Source of the DNA: an uncultured Rhodocyclaceae bacterium
GTDB lineage: Bacteria; Pseudomonadota; Gammaproteobacteria; Burkholderiales; Rhodocyclaceae
Length of the DNA: 64,000 bases
Direction: 5' to 3'
Assembly (NCBI GenBank): GCA_907163225.1
Contig: OU015322.1
Location: 868,001 to 932,000, forward strand
The notes beneath the pieces are model-generated. The model did no database searches and was not told the DNA's origin. It saw nothing but the letters and a program-made list of their open reading frames with translations. The translations under genes and the position numbers were made by a program. Below, piece after piece: positions 1 through 9,716 of the stretch (the first letter of the stretch is position 1; every line of letters starts with the position of its first letter).

Positions 1-2481
1 AACCTTGGAAACCTGGAAGACCTGACGGATTTCCACCATACCGGTGATCTGTTCGCGCTTCTCCGGAGACAACATGCCAGACAGTGCCGATTTGACTTCG
101 TCGACCGCATCGTAAATCACGTTGTAGTAACGGATGTCGACGCCAAAGTTTTCAGCCAGCTTGCGCGAACCCGCATCAGCCCGGATATTGAAGCCAATGA
201 TGACGGCTCCCGAGGCCTGCGCCAGATTGACGTCGGATTCGCTGATCGCACCGACGGCACCATGGATAATCTGAACACGGACTTCCTCGTTGGAAAGCTT
301 GGACAGTGTCTGCACCAGCGCTTCCTGCGAACCTTGGACGTCGGCTTTGACGATCAGCGGCAAGGTCTTGACCTCGCCCTCTTCCATCTGCTGGAACATA
401 TTTTCTAGCTTGGCCGCCTGTTGCTTGGCCAGCTTGACGTCGCGGAACTTGCCTTGACGGAACAAGGCGATTTCACGCGCCTTCTTCTCGTCGGTCAGCA
501 CGATTGCCTCTTCGCCAGCGGCCGGCACGTCGGACAGACCGAGAATTTCGACCGGAATGGACGGGCCTGCCTCGTTGATCGGCTTACCGTTCTCGTCAAG
601 CATGGCACGAACGCGACCAAACACTTGACCGGCCAACACGACATCGCCGCGCTTGAGCGTACCGGACTGAACAAGCATGGTCGCCACGGCACCGCGCCCC
701 TTGTCGAGGCGTGCTTCGATGATCAAACCCTTGGCCGGCGCATCCTTCTGCGCCGTCAGTTCAAGTACTTCTGCCTGCAACAGAACCTGCTCAAGCAGTT
801 CGTCGATGCCGGTACCCTTCTTGGCTGACACCGGGCAGAACGGCGAATCGCCGCCGTACTCTTCCGGAATCACACCTTCCGCCACCAGTTCCTGCTTGAC
901 GCGATCCGGATTGGAATCCGGCTTGTCGATCTTGTTGACCGCAACCACCAGCGGCACACCGGCCGCCTTGGCGTGGTGGATCGCTTCCTTGGTCTGCGGC
1001 ATCACGCCATCGTCGGCTGCGACGACCAGAATGACGATGTCGGTCGCCTTCGCACCGCGAGCACGCATGGCCGTAAAGGCTTCGTGACCGGGGGTGTCGA
1101 GGAAGGTGATCATGCCGCGATCAGTTTCGACGTGGTAAGCACCGATGTGCTGGGTGATGCCACCGGCTTCGCCAGCAGCCACCTTGGCGCGGCGAATGTG
1201 GTCGAGCAGTGAGGTCTTGCCGTGGTCGACGTGACCCATCACGGTGACCACCGGAGCACGCGGCTCGAGTGGCACATCCTTATGTTCGGCCGACTCTTCA
1301 AGGAAGGCATCAGGATCGTCCAGCTTGGCGGCAAGCGCCTTGTGACCCATTTCCTCGACCACGATCATGGCCGTTTCCTGATCCAGAACCTGGTTGATGG
1401 TAACCATCGAACCCATCTTCATCATGACCTTGATAATTTCAACAGCCTTGATGGCCATTTTGTGCGCCAGATCGGACACCGAAATGGTTTCCGGGATATG
1501 AACTTCACGAACGACCTGCTCGGTCGGTGCCTGGAAGCTACCCTGGCCATCATCGTCCTTGTGCGAACGCTTGTGACCACCACGGCCGCTCTTCCAGGAG
1601 TTGCCGATATCGGAGCCGCGGGTCTTGATACCACCCTTTTTCTTGCCATCATCGGCTGGACGACCCTTGTCGCCCTTTTTGCCTACTGCATCCGGCTTCT
1701 TGTGCAAAGTACCTTTGTCTGCAGGGGCCGGAGCAGCGCCTTCACCTGACTTGGCGGCAGCAGCAGCCTGTTGCCTCGCCAACTCGGCAACCTTGGCTGC
1801 AGCTGAAGCGGCTTCTGCCTGCTGACGCATACGAACCAATTCAGCTTCCCTGGCCTGCTTTTCGCGAAGTTCGCGCTCTTGAATTTCGCGCAGTGTCGTA
1901 TAACGGCGAGACTCAACCTCGCGAGCCTTCAACTCTTTTGCGCCAATAATTGCGGCACGATCATGAATGATCGGGCCAGTCTTTTCGGGAGGCGCTTCAA
2001 CCGGCGGCTGTGGTGACTGCTCAACAACCGGCTCGACCGGTGCCGCCACCACTTCAGGCTCAGGAATGATTTCGACAACTGGCTCAGGAATCGGCTCCGG
2101 CTCAGGAACAACCTCAACAACCGGCAACTCGACCTCAATCTCTTCGCCCGGCGCCTCAAGCTCGACTTCCGGCATATGTTCGCCGACTTCACGCTTGACC
2201 AAAACACGCTTTTTACGCACCTCGACCTGAACGGTCCTGGCGCGGCCATGAGAATCAGTGGCCTTGATTTCCGACGTTTGTTTGCGGGTCAGGGTAATTT
2301 TGGCCTGTGATTCGTCACCATGCGCGCGGCGCAGGTAATCGAGCAGTTTGGCCTTGTCTTGGTCGGTCAGTGCGTCGTTGGAGCCCCCTTTGCCAACGCC
2401 GGCCTTACCCAATTGCTCGAGCAGGGCCACGACGGGCATTTTGAGTTCAACGGCAAATTGTGAAACTGTTGTTGCGGACAT
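1..2481 (-). CDS. infB: Translation initiation factor IF-2 (3' end outside window)
   Basis: GTPase that delivers initiator fMet-tRNA to the 30S subunit. The 827 codons present start at ATG 2481, 17 bp after nusA, behind a GGAGGTAGGAA ribosome site. An N-terminal IF2_N-like segment is followed by a long Glu/Pro/Val and Lys/Arg-rich linker (about residues 90-330). The G domain then begins near residue 415 with GHVDHGKT (G1), DTPGHEAF (G3) and NKID (G4), followed by domain II and most of the IF-2 domain III region. The reading frame is open to base 1, so roughly the last hundred residues lie outside the window. It is the distal gene of rimP-nusA-infB. Identification is secure. Confidence 0.97.
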   Translation of the reverse strand, partial: MSATTVSQFAVELKMPVVALLEQLGKAGVGKGGSNDALTDQDKAKLLDYLRRAHGDESQAKITLTRKQTSEIKATDSHGRARTVQVEVRKKRVLVKREVGEHMPEVELEAPGEEIEVELPVVEVVPEPEPIPEPVVEIIPEPEVVAAPVEPVVEQSPQPPVEAPPEKTGPIIHDRAAIIGAKELKAREVESRRYTTLREIQERELREKQAREAELVRMRQQAEAASAAAKVAELARQQAAAAAKSGEGAAPAPADKGTLHKKPDAVGKKGDKGRPADDGKKKGGIKTRGSDIGNSWKSGRGGHKRSHKDDDGQGSFQAPTEQVVREVHIPETISVSDLAHKMAIKAVEIIKVMMKMGSMVTINQVLDQETAMIVVEEMGHKALAAKLDDPDAFLEESAEHKDVPLEPRAPVVTVMGHVDHGKTSLLDHIRRAKVAAGEAGGITQHIGAYHVETDRGMITFLDTPGHEAFTAMRARGAKATDIVILVVAADDGVMPQTKEAIHHAKAAGVPLVVAVNKIDKPDSNPDRVKQELVAEGVIPEEYGGDSPFCPVSAKKGTGIDELLEQVLLQAEVLELTAQKDAPAKGLIIEARLDKGRGAVATMLVQSGTLKRGDVVLAGQVFGRVRAMLDENGKPINEAGPSIPVEILGLSDVPAAGEEAIVLTDEKKAREIALFRQGKFRDVKLAKQQAAKLENMFQQMEEGEVKTLPLIVKADVQGSQEALVQTLSKLSNEEVRVQIIHGAVGAISESDVNLAQASGAVIIGFNIRADAGSRKLAENFGVDIRYYNVIYDAVDEVKSALSGMLSPEKREQITGMVEIRQVFQVSKV

Positions 2482-2498
2482 ACTTTCCTACCTCCCGC

Positions 2499-3971
2499 TC
2501 ACTCGAACCAGTGAGCCCGTGCCTTCAGAATAAGTTCCTTGGCACGCTCGTCGTCGATGCCGGTCATTTCGGTCAATTCATCCACCGCCAGTTCCGCGAG
2601 ATCATCGCGGGTCTTGACGTTGTGACTAGCCAGTTTAGCGGCCAGCTCCTTGCTCATTCCCTCAAGACCCATCAGGTCTTCAGAAACGTTTTCCAACTGC
2701 TCTTCGGTCGCGATGGCTTCCGTCAGCAAAATATTCCGGGCGCGGTTACGCAGTTCATTGACGATTCCTTCGTCAAGGCCGTCGATTTCCAGCATCTCGG
2801 CGAGCGGCACATAGGCCACTTCCTCAAGCGAGGAGAAACCCTCTTCGATCAGCAAATCAGCCAGCTCTTCATCGATATCAAGCTTTTCCATGAAGGTAAC
2901 GCGGGTCACGGCGTACTCAGCCTCGGACCGCTTCGCTGACTCATCCTGAGTCATCAGATTGATGGTCCAACCAGTGAGTTCAGAAGCAAGGCGCACATTC
3001 TGTCCATTGCGACCAATGGCGATAGCGAGGTTATCCTCGTCGACCACCACGTCCATGGCGTGTTTTTCTTCATCAACAACGATCGAAGAGACTTCAGCTG
3101 GCGACAGCGCGCCAATGACGAATTGAGCCGGATCAGCCGACCACAGGACGATGTCAATATTCTCGCCACCGATTTCGTTGCGAACCGCTGTAACTCGGGA
3201 ACCACGCAGGCCGACACAGGTACCGATCGGATCGACACGCGGGTCGTTGGACTTGACGGCGATCTTCGCACGCAGACCGGGATCACGGGCACAGGCCTTC
3301 AATTCCATCAGACCATCGGAGATTTCCGGCACTTCCATGTCGAAAAGTTTGACAACAAAATCAGGGGCAGTGCGTGACAGAACAATTTGCGGACCACGCG
3401 CATTGCGGTCAATGCGCAGCAAGTAGGCACGAATGCGATCGCCGACACGGAGATTCTCTTTGGGGATCATCTGATCACGGGGCAACATAGCCTCGATCTT
3501 GCCAGCTTCGACTATGGCGTTTCCGCGCTCCATGCGCTTGATGGTACCGGAGACGACATGTTCCTTGCGATCAAGAAAATCAGCCAGAATCTGCTCACGC
3601 TCGGCATCGCGAATTTTTTGCAGGATGACCTGCTTGGCGGCCTGCGCGCCGATGCGACCAAAATCGACCGGCTCGATCGTTTCTTCCAGGGTATCCCCGG
3701 ACTCGATCTCGGGATCATCCTTCTGGGCCTCGGAGAGAGGGATTTCCAGATACTCGTTGACGTATTCATTATCCGGCACGACTTGCCAGCGACGAAAGGA
3801 CTCGAAGTTACCCGTAGTGCGATCAACCGAGACACGGACTTCCGCCTCGTCATGGATACGTTTCTTGGTCGCCGAAGCAAGCGCAAGCTCAAGGGCACCA
3901 AAAACGATCTCCTTGGATACGTTTTTCTCTCGGGCCAATGCATCAACCAGCAGTAACAATTCACGGCTCAT
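2499..3971 (-). CDS. nusA: Transcription termination/antitermination factor NusA
   Basis: RNA-polymerase-binding elongation factor acting in pausing, termination and antitermination. At 490 aa it has the full proteobacterial length: an N-terminal RNAP-binding domain (to about residue 125), an S1 domain, two KH domains including the [11 protein letters not shown] and [18 protein letters not shown] signatures, and two acidic C-terminal helix-hairpin repeats (from about residue 365). The start at 3971 is supported by a perfect AGGAGG about 10 bp upstream. It sits between rimP and infB, the usual order, and NusA is known in E. coli to feed back on its own operon leader, which may matter for the hairpins upstream of rimP. 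Confidence 0.97.
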   Translation of the reverse strand: MSRELLLLVDALAREKNVSKEIVFGALELALASATKKRIHDEAEVRVSVDRTTGNFESFRRWQVVPDNEYVNEYLEIPLSEAQKDDPEIESGDTLEETIEPVDFGRIGAQAAKQVILQKIRDAEREQILADFLDRKEHVVSGTIKRMERGNAIVEAGKIEAMLPRDQMIPKENLRVGDRIRAYLLRIDRNARGPQIVLSRTAPDFVVKLFDMEVPEISDGLMELKACARDPGLRAKIAVKSNDPRVDPIGTCVGLRGSRVTAVRNEIGGENIDIVLWSADPAQFVIGALSPAEVSSIVVDEEKHAMDVVVDEDNLAIAIGRNGQNVRLASELTGWTINLMTQDESAKRSEAEYAVTRVTFMEKLDIDEELADLLIEEGFSSLEEVAYVPLAEMLEIDGLDEGIVNELRNRARNILLTEAIATEEQLENVSEDLMGLEGMSKELAAKLASHNVKTRDDLAELAVDELTEMTGIDDERAKELILKARAHWFE

Positions 3972-3992
3972 GGGCTAAAACCTCCTAGTCCT

Positions 3993-4433
3993 TCAGTCGA
4001 AACGAGGCACCAGACGTGCCTTCTCGATATTATTGAATTCCAGTTCCACATCATCTTTTTCCAGACGAAGGCCAACTTTTCCATCCTTGCAACCCAGGAG
4101 TTCACCCTGAAAATTGCGGCGGCCGCCATGCGGAATACGCAACTTGATCTGAATACCCTGACCGGCAAAACGCTCGAAATCTTCGACCTTCTTGACGACA
4201 CGATCCAGACCCGGCGAGGATATTTCCAGACGATCGAAATCAAAATTTTCGACCTCGAAAATGCGGGTCAATTGATTGGAGACCTTGGCACAATCCTCAA
4301 CGTCGATCCCCGTGTCGCGCCCCGGAGCGTCAATGAAGACGCGAATCGTCCGGCCACGAGGCGACATCTCGACATCAACGAGCTCATAACCCAGACCGAC
4401 AACAGTCGTTTCAAGCAGTGCGTTTAAATCCAT
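3993..4433 (-). CDS. rimP: Ribosome maturation factor RimP
   Basis: Small-subunit assembly factor that binds pre-30S particles. The product of about 146 aa has the two-domain RimP layout: an alpha/beta N-terminal part with GYELVDVEMSPRG and the conserved SPGLDR segment, then a C-terminal Sm-like beta barrel (from about residue 90). ATG 4433 (MDLNALLE) is preferred; an in-frame GTG at 4439 would add two residues, and neither has a strong Shine-Dalgarno. It is the first gene of rimP-nusA-infB and lies directly behind a promoter and two terminator-like hairpins, so its transcription may be attenuated. Confidence 0.95.
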   Translation of the reverse strand: MDLNALLETTVVGLGYELVDVEMSPRGRTIRVFIDAPGRDTGIDVEDCAKVSNQLTRIFEVENFDFDRLEISSPGLDRVVKKVEDFERFAGQGIQIKLRIPHGGRRNFQGELLGCKDGKVGLRLEKDDVELEFNNIEKARLVPRFD

Positions 4434-4443
4434 AGCCACAAAT

Positions 4444-4500
4444 AAAAAATGGGCGAAACGCCCACCTCAATAAAAAAAGATACCCGCCAAAAACGACGGG
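4444..4500 (-). terminator. Two tandem terminator-like hairpins in the rimP leader
   Basis: Read on the minus strand, hairpin 1 pairs 4495-4500 with 4483-4488 and is followed by a seven-T run (4472-4478). Hairpin 2 pairs 4459-4464 with 4450-4455 (TGGGCG/CGCCCA) and is followed by six Ts (4444-4449). Both lie downstream of a strong promoter (4517-4545) and upstream of rimP, so they are inside the operon leader as well as downstream of rluB. They could stop read-through from rluB, or attenuate rimP-nusA-infB. Confidence 0.75.
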
Positions 4501-4516
4501 GGGAACAAACCCGTGA

Positions 4517-4545
4517 ATTATAACGGATTTATTCCCCCCGGTAAA
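4517..4545 (-). promoter_or_regulatory. Sigma70-type promoter of rimP-nusA-infB
   Basis: On the minus strand a -35 element TTTACC (4545-4540) and a perfect TATAAT (4522-4517) are separated by 17 bp. Transcription would start near 4510, giving a leader of about 75 nt before rimP that includes the two terminator-like hairpins. It lies just downstream of the rluB stop codon. Confidence 0.75.
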
Positions 4546-4550
4546 TCGCT

Positions 4551-5576
4551 TTACGTGGTTTCGGCAGCTTTTCGCTGGCTTTGCGGCATGCTTTCGAGCT
4601 CTCGCATCAAGGTCTTGATTTCTGCCTCTTTCAACTCACGCGCCATACCTCGTTTCAATTGCGGCGGCAGGACGAAGGGACCGTAGCGAACACGGATCAG
4701 GCGACTGACCGTACACCCAACCGCCTCGAACATGCGACGCACTTCGCGGTTGCGGCCTTCGAAAATCGTCACGCGATACCAGTGGTTGGCGCCTTCGCCG
4801 CCGCCGTCGTGCAATGTTCCGAAATTGGCGCGACCATCTTCCAGTTCGACGCCGTGGAGTAGTTGCTGCTGTGCTTCCAGCGTCAGCTCACCCAGCACGC
4901 GCACGGCGTATTCGCGAACCAGCTCGGAGCTGGGGTGCATCAGTTTGTTGGCCAGATCGCCGGAGGTCGTGAAGATGAGCAGGCCGGAGGTGTTGAAGTC
5001 AAGACGCCCGACGTTGATCCAGCGACCGCCACGCATGCGGGGCAGCGCCGCGAAGACCGACGGACGGCCATCCGGATCGTCGCGCGAGACGATTTCGCCT
5101 TCCGGCTTGTGGTACATCAGGACGCGCGGAGGGCGCGAACTGCCGGTGAAGCGGATATTGATCAGCCGGCCGCCGATCTTGACCTTGTCGGTCGGCACGA
5201 CAGACTGACCAATGGTCGCTACGACGCCATTGACGCTGACCTTGCCGGCGGTAATCCACTCTTCCATTTCGCGGCGGGAGCCAACGCCGGCCTGAGCCAA
5301 AATCTTTTGCAGCCTTTCCGGCTTGGCCTCGACGACGAGCTTCCCGCTGCGGGCGACGGTGCCACGGCTGGCCCGACCGGTAGCCGGCAAAGGGGCCCGG
5401 CGGCGCGACTTTGGTGCCTCGACGATTTCTGCTGCCTCGGGCGCCTCGTCGTGCGCATTGCGTGACTTTCGGCCACGCGCGGGCGCATTCCCACGGTCAA
5501 CCGGAAATTCCGGCTTATTTTGAAATCCGCCCGGCTTGCCGGGTGAACGAAGAGGTGAGCGTTTATTGGTTTTCAT
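4551..5576 (-). CDS. rluB: 23S rRNA pseudouridine synthase RluB
   Basis: RsuA-family enzyme that makes a pseudouridine in 23S rRNA (U2605 in E. coli). The protein has 341 aa. A basic low-complexity extension (about 1-85) precedes an S4 RNA-binding domain ([20 protein letters not shown]) and the catalytic domain with the [14 protein letters not shown] motif that carries the catalytic Asp. A later segment, [14 protein letters not shown], is also typical. The first codons overlap the end of scpB by 14 bp, indicating translational coupling. The basic N-terminal tail is longer than in E. coli but common in betaproteobacteria. RluB rather than RluE/RluF is inferred from position beside scpAB. Confidence 0.93.
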   Translation of the reverse strand: MKTNKRSPLRSPGKPGGFQNKPEFPVDRGNAPARGRKSRNAHDEAPEAAEIVEAPKSRRRAPLPATGRASRGTVARSGKLVVEAKPERLQKILAQAGVGSRREMEEWITAGKVSVNGVVATIGQSVVPTDKVKIGGRLINIRFTGSSRPPRVLMYHKPEGEIVSRDDPDGRPSVFAALPRMRGGRWINVGRLDFNTSGLLIFTTSGDLANKLMHPSSELVREYAVRVLGELTLEAQQQLLHGVELEDGRANFGTLHDGGGEGANHWYRVTIFEGRNREVRRMFEAVGCTVSRLIRVRYGPFVLPPQLKRGMARELKEAEIKTLMRELESMPQSQRKAAETT

Positions 5577-6108
5577 GGTTCAGCTCCAGTGTCTGGGCGA
5601 TTTGTTCGAGCGGCGGCAATTCGCTGACGCTACGCAAACCCAGATCATCGAGAAATTGCTTGGTGGTGGCAAACAGGGCCGGACGGCCGGGGGTTTCGCG
5701 GTGGCCGACAACGTCGATCCAGCCGCGCTCTTCAAGTGTTTTGACAACATTGGTATTGACCGCAACGCCGCGGATTTCCTCGATGTCGCCGCGCGTCACT
5801 GGCTGGCGATAGGCGATGATGGCCAGGGTTTCAAGTACGGCACGCGAGTACTTGGGCGGGCGCTCCGGGTTCAGGCGTTCCAGATACGGCAGATATTCGG
5901 CCCGCGTCCGGAAGCGCCAGCCGGAGGCAAGCTGGATCAGCTCGACCGGCCGCTCGGCCCATTCCTCGCGCAGCTCGTCGAGCAGCTTGCGCAGGGTCTC
6001 GGTCGACAGTTCCTCGTCGAACATCTTTTTCATTTCGCTCGGGGACATCGGCTCGCGGGCAGCGAGCAGCGCTGCCTCAAGCACTCTCTTGACCTGGCTC
6101 GGTTCCAC
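5563..6108 (-). CDS. scpB: Segregation and condensation protein B
   Basis: Winged-helix kleisin partner of ScpA and SMC in chromosome condensation and segregation. The sequence shows the two winged-helix halves with the ScpB motifs LASGWRFRT and [23 protein letters not shown], followed by [15 protein letters not shown]. The start is uncertain. GTG 6108 (181 aa) overlaps scpA by 32 bp. An in-frame ATG at 6186 (207 aa) would overlap scpA by 110 bp and add a Pro/Ser-rich stretch not expected in the family. It ends 14 bp inside rluB, so scpA-scpB-rluB are probably co-translated. Confidence 0.93.
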   Translation of the reverse strand: MEPSQVKRVLEAALLAAREPMSPSEMKKMFDEELSTETLRKLLDELREEWAERPVELIQLASGWRFRTRAEYLPYLERLNPERPPKYSRAVLETLAIIAYRQPVTRGDIEEIRGVAVNTNVVKTLEERGWIDVVGHRETPGRPALFATTKQFLDDLGLRSVSELPPLEQIAQTLELNHENQ

Positions 6109-6916
6109 CTTGATGCACTCGGACGTAAATGGGTTGAAAGGCTTCGGTCTGGGTGATTTCAATGAGCTTTTCGCGACCCAGTTCAAGCATGGCGATGAAA
6201 TGGACGACCAGTCCCGGCACGCCCATTTCCGGATCGAAAAGATGCTCGAACTGGACGAATCCGCCCCTCGCCTGCAAGGCGCGCAGGATGATGCCCATGT
6301 GCTCGCGCACCGACAATTCCTCGCGCCCGATTTTGTGATGCCGCTTCAGGTTGGCCTGACGAACGACCGCCATCCAGGCGTCTTTCAGATCGCTGACCGA
6401 GACTTCCGGCAGTCGAACCAGCAGCGATTTTTCGACCAGCGTCTCGACCCAGAAAAACTCGCGCTCGGCCTGCGGCATCGCATTCAGATTCTGGCCGGCG
6501 AGCTTCATCTGCTCGTACTCCATGAGCCGGCGCACCAGCTCGGCGCGCGGATCTTCGGCTTCATCGCCCTCGCCCAGCTTGGGCCGTGGCAGCAACATGC
6601 GCGACTTGATCTCAATCAGCATCGCCGCCATCACGAGATAATCGGCCGCCAATTCCAGATTGCTCGCCCGCATCGCCTCGACGTAATCGAGATACTGCCG
6701 GGTCAGCGGCGCCATCGGGATATCGAGGATGTCGATATTGGCGCGGCGGATCATGTAGAGCAAAAGGTCGAGCGGTCCTTCAAAAGCGTCGAGCATCACC
6801 GCCAGCGCATCAGGCGGGATATAGAGATCGAGCGGCAACTGCTCGAGCGGCTGCCCGTACACACGGGCTACCGGTTCGACTTCGCCTACCGGCGGTGCCT
6901 CGAGAAGTTCGCTCAT
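6077..6916 (-). CDS. scpA: Segregation and condensation protein A (kleisin)
   Basis: Kleisin subunit bridging the SMC heads in the bacterial condensin complex. The 279-aa protein shows the ScpA signature [19 protein letters not shown] (residues about 45-63) and the helical [21 protein letters not shown] segment. A C-terminal winged-helix portion follows. A non-conserved Pro/Glu-rich N terminus of about 35 residues precedes the kleisin N domain. It starts 5 bp after the LAB_N gene and overlaps scpB, within a compact minus-strand operon. Confidence 0.94.
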   Translation of the reverse strand: MSELLEAPPVGEVEPVARVYGQPLEQLPLDLYIPPDALAVMLDAFEGPLDLLLYMIRRANIDILDIPMAPLTRQYLDYVEAMRASNLELAADYLVMAAMLIEIKSRMLLPRPKLGEGDEAEDPRAELVRRLMEYEQMKLAGQNLNAMPQAEREFFWVETLVEKSLLVRLPEVSVSDLKDAWMAVVRQANLKRHHKIGREELSVREHMGIILRALQARGGFVQFEHLFDPEMGVPGLVVHFIAMLELGREKLIEITQTEAFQPIYVRVHQGGTEPGQESA

Positions 6917-6920
6917 GCGT

Positions 6921-7223
6921 TCAGGATGCCGCGGCGCGGCCCTTGGCCTTGAAATGCAGATGCAGGTTGCGGAAATAGATGATCAGGCCGAGCCCCTGCC
7001 CGAAGATGAAGACTGGGTCATTGCGATGCACGGCATAGATGGTCAACACCACGCCGCCCAGGATGCTGAAATACCAGAAGGCGACTGGTACCACGACCTG
7101 CTTGGCCTTTTCGCTTGACCACCACTGCACGACAAAGCGCATCATGAACAGGCCCTGGCCGCCAAAGCCAATGCCGATCCAGATCAGGGTTTCCCAGTCT
7201 TGGGCGAAAAACTGCGCGAACAT
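6921..7223 (-). CDS. Lipid-A-disaccharide synthase N-terminal-like (LAB_N) membrane protein
   Basis: Small inner-membrane protein of 100 aa with about three hydrophobic segments. It matches the LAB_N domain (PF07578), which occurs alone or at the N terminus of some lipid A synthases, by its GFGGQGLFMMRFVVQWW block and by FWYFSILGGVVLTIYA. The family is PQ-loop-like and its function is unproven; a link to lipid A or surface glycan modification is only suggested by domain fusions elsewhere. Its ATG overlaps the trpS stop codon (TGATG), so it is translationally coupled to trpS. Confidence 0.85.
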   Translation of the reverse strand: MFAQFFAQDWETLIWIGIGFGGQGLFMMRFVVQWWSSEKAKQVVVPVAFWYFSILGGVVLTIYAVHRNDPVFIFGQGLGLIIYFRNLHLHFKAKGRAAAS

Positions 7224-8425
7224 CAGTTGTATTCCAGCCCCATCGATTCGCGGACATCGCGCATCGTTTCGCGCGCATATTCACGCGCCTTCTCGCAGCC
7301 GTCGGCAATGATGTTCTTGACCAGCGTCGGATCGTCGAGATAGACCTGAGCGCGTTCGCGCATCGGTGCCTGCTCCCTCAGGATGCCGTCGATCACCGGC
7401 TGTTTGCATTCGATACAACCAATGCCGGCGGTACGACAGCCCTGTTGCACCCATTCCTTGCAAGCATCGTTCGAATAGACCAGATGCAATTGCCAGACCG
7501 GACATTTGGCCGGATCACCCGGATCGGTGCGACGCGCCCGCGCCGGATCGGTCGGCATGCTTTTGACCTTCTTGGCCACCGACTCCTCGGATTCCCGCAT
7601 GGTGATCGTGTTGTTGTAAGACTTGGACATTTTCTGGCCATCCAGCCCTGGCATCTTGGATGCCTCGGTCAACAGGTAACCTGGCTCGACCAGAATCATC
7701 TTGCCTGTGCCCTCAAGGTAGCCAAACAAACGCTCACGGTCGGCCATCGACAAATGCTGAACTTCATCAAGCACCGCCTTGGCCTGCTCGATGGCTTCGC
7801 GGTCGCCGTTCTGCTGGAAGCGGGTACGCATCTCTTCGTAGAGGCGCGCCTTCTTGCTGCCCAGCTTCTTGACCGCTTCACGCGCCTTGTCCTCGAAGCC
7901 TGGTTCGCGGCCGTACATGTGGTTGAAACGACGAGCCAGTTCGCGCGTGAATTCGACGTGCGGAATCTGGTCTTCGCCGACCGGCACCTTGTCGGCGCGG
8001 TAGATCAGGATGTCGGCACTCATCAGCAGCGGATAACCAAGGAAGCCGTAGGTCGTCAGATCCTTGCCGGCCAGCTTTTCCTGCTGATCCTTGTAGGTTG
8101 GCACGCGCTCCAGCCAACTGAGCGGGGTCATCATCGACATCAGCAGGTGCAGTTCTGCATGCTCGGGCACACGGGACTGAACGAACAAGGTCGCCTGGTT
8201 CGGATCGACACCAGCCGCCAACCAGTCCACGACCATGTCCATCGAGGCTTTTTCGATCCCCTGCGGGTTGTCGTATTGCGTCGTCAACGCATGCCAGTCG
8301 GCCACGAAGAACAGGCAGGGGTACTCGTGCTGGAGTTCGATCCAGTTTTTGAGAACGCCGTGATAATGGCCAAGATGCAGCGACCCGGTCGGGCGCATGC
8401 CGGAGAGAACACGTTCTGCGTACAT
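7223..8425 (-). CDS. trpS: Tryptophanyl-tRNA synthetase
   Basis: Class I aminoacyl-tRNA synthetase charging tRNA-Trp. At 400 aa it is longer than the roughly 330-aa E. coli enzyme, as in many betaproteobacteria with an inserted helical region (about residues 150-220). The ATP-binding motifs are visible: the HIGH equivalent HLGH near residue 18 and KMSKS within GLDGQKMSKS near residue 265. It follows the M50 protease gene by 6 bp and shares its stop codon with the next start. The C-terminal part includes a CRTAGIGCIECK stretch, typical of this long form. Confidence 0.95.
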   Translation of the reverse strand: MYAERVLSGMRPTGSLHLGHYHGVLKNWIELQHEYPCLFFVADWHALTTQYDNPQGIEKASMDMVVDWLAAGVDPNQATLFVQSRVPEHAELHLLMSMMTPLSWLERVPTYKDQQEKLAGKDLTTYGFLGYPLLMSADILIYRADKVPVGEDQIPHVEFTRELARRFNHMYGREPGFEDKAREAVKKLGSKKARLYEEMRTRFQQNGDREAIEQAKAVLDEVQHLSMADRERLFGYLEGTGKMILVEPGYLLTEASKMPGLDGQKMSKSYNNTITMRESEESVAKKVKSMPTDPARARRTDPGDPAKCPVWQLHLVYSNDACKEWVQQGCRTAGIGCIECKQPVIDGILREQAPMRERAQVYLDDPTLVKNIIADGCEKAREYARETMRDVRESMGLEYN

Positions 8426-8431
8426 ATTTAT

Positions 8432-9088
8432 TTAGTAGAGACCAAAAATGAGTTCGATAGCCCAAGTCGACAAATTGACCAACGGATTCATGACTGCGCC
8501 GAGAATACCGGTGAACAACAAGAGCAGCAAAATGGGAAAGCCCCAGCGCTCAAGTTGGGCAAATTTATAGGCCATCGCGTGCGGCAACAGGCTGACAGCA
8601 ATACGCCCACCATCGAGCGGTGGCAGCGGAATCAAATTGAGCACCATGAGCACGCAGTTGATCTGGATGCCCATTTCGGCCATACGCGCCAGCGGTGTGC
8701 TGAAAAACTGCGGCAACAGCCATGAAAGCTTGAAAGCCAGCGCCCAGGCGCAGGCCATCAGCAGATTGGCCCCCGGCCCGGCGGCTGCCACCCAGAACAT
8801 GTCTTTCTTGGGATTGCGCAGGCGGCTGAAATCGACCGGCACCGGCTTGGCGTAGCCAAACAGAAAATTGCCGCCGGAAAAAAGAAGAATGGAAAGAGGA
8901 ATCAGGATGGTGCCAACCGGATCGATGTGGCGCAACGGATTCAGGCTGATCCGGCCAAGCTGCCAAGCTGTCGGGTCGCCAAAGTGACGCGCGGCGTAGC
9001 CGTGGGCTGCCTCATGCAGCGTGATGGCGAAAACCAGTGGCAGGGCGAGAATGGCGATCGCCTGGACGATTGCGTTGATATCCATCAT
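8432..9088 (-). CDS. Site-2-protease-type membrane metalloprotease (M50 family)
   Basis: Integral membrane zinc protease of the small SpoIVFB/YwhC-like branch. The 218-aa product has about five or six hydrophobic segments. The zinc-binding HEAAH lies in transmembrane helix 1 (LHEAAHGYAARHFGD) and the second metal-ligand motif NLIPLPPLDGG lies in a later helix. No PDZ domain is present, so it is not RseP. The substrate is unknown. The chosen ATG 9088 overlaps the TGA of the Sua5/YciO gene (TGATG). The gene pair with trpS and Sua5/YciO is common in betaproteobacteria. Confidence 0.9.
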   Translation of the reverse strand: MMDINAIVQAIAILALPLVFAITLHEAAHGYAARHFGDPTAWQLGRISLNPLRHIDPVGTILIPLSILLFSGGNFLFGYAKPVPVDFSRLRNPKKDMFWVAAAGPGANLLMACAWALAFKLSWLLPQFFSTPLARMAEMGIQINCVLMVLNLIPLPPLDGGRIAVSLLPHAMAYKFAQLERWGFPILLLLLFTGILGAVMNPLVNLSTWAIELIFGLY

Positions 9089-9714
9089 CAGCTCAGCCCG
9101 AAAGGTTCCAGCGAACCGCGCCCGGCCCGGATCAATTCGGGGACAGAACCGGTCAGGTCGATGATGCTCGTGGGTTCCGTCCCGCACTGACCACCATCAA
9201 GAATGAGTTCCAGATGATCTTCAAGGCGATCCTGGATTTCCCAGCCCTCGGTCAGCGGAAACTCTTCGCCGGGCAATTGCAGTGTAGTCGTCAGCAGCGG
9301 CTCGTTCAGCTCCTCCAGCAAAGCCAGCGCCACCGGGTGATCCGGAACGCGCAGGCCAATGGTCTTGCGCTTGGGATGCATGACCCGGCGCGGCAATTCC
9401 TTGGAGCCTTCGAGAATGAAGGTATAGCTTCCCGGTGTCGTTGCCTTGAGCAACCTGTATTGGGCGTTGTCGACGCGGGCAAAATGGGCGATCTCCGAAA
9501 GGTCGCGAACCATCAAGGTCAGGTGGTGGCGTTCGTCGATCTGGCGGATCTGGCGAATGCGATCCAGTGCCTCCCGGTCGCCCAGGTGGCAACCCAGCGC
9601 GTAGCAGGAATCCGTCGGAAACGCAACGATGGCGCCATTGCGAATGAATTCTGCAGCCTGAGCGAGCAAGCGTTGCTGCGGCGATTCCGGGTGAATATTG
9701 ACAACGCGCGCCAT
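9088..9714 (-). CDS. Sua5/YciO/TsaC-family protein
   Basis: Member of the YrdC-domain family whose best-known activity is making threonylcarbamoyl-AMP for tRNA t6A37. The 208-aa protein carries the YrdC core motifs AFPTDSCYALGCHLGD near residue 36, RHHLTLMVRDLSEI, and SYTFILEGSKELPRR. The wording PTDSCYALGC is closer to the YciO branch than to TsaC, so the t6A role is not certain. It lies between the PHP gene (2 bp away) and the M50 protease gene (overlapping) in one operon. Confidence 0.88.
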   Translation of the reverse strand: MARVVNIHPESPQQRLLAQAAEFIRNGAIVAFPTDSCYALGCHLGDREALDRIRQIRQIDERHHLTLMVRDLSEIAHFARVDNAQYRLLKATTPGSYTFILEGSKELPRRVMHPKRKTIGLRVPDHPVALALLEELNEPLLTTTLQLPGEEFPLTEGWEIQDRLEDHLELILDGGQCGTEPTSIIDLTGSVPELIRAGRGSLEPFGLS

Positions 9715-9716
9715 GA

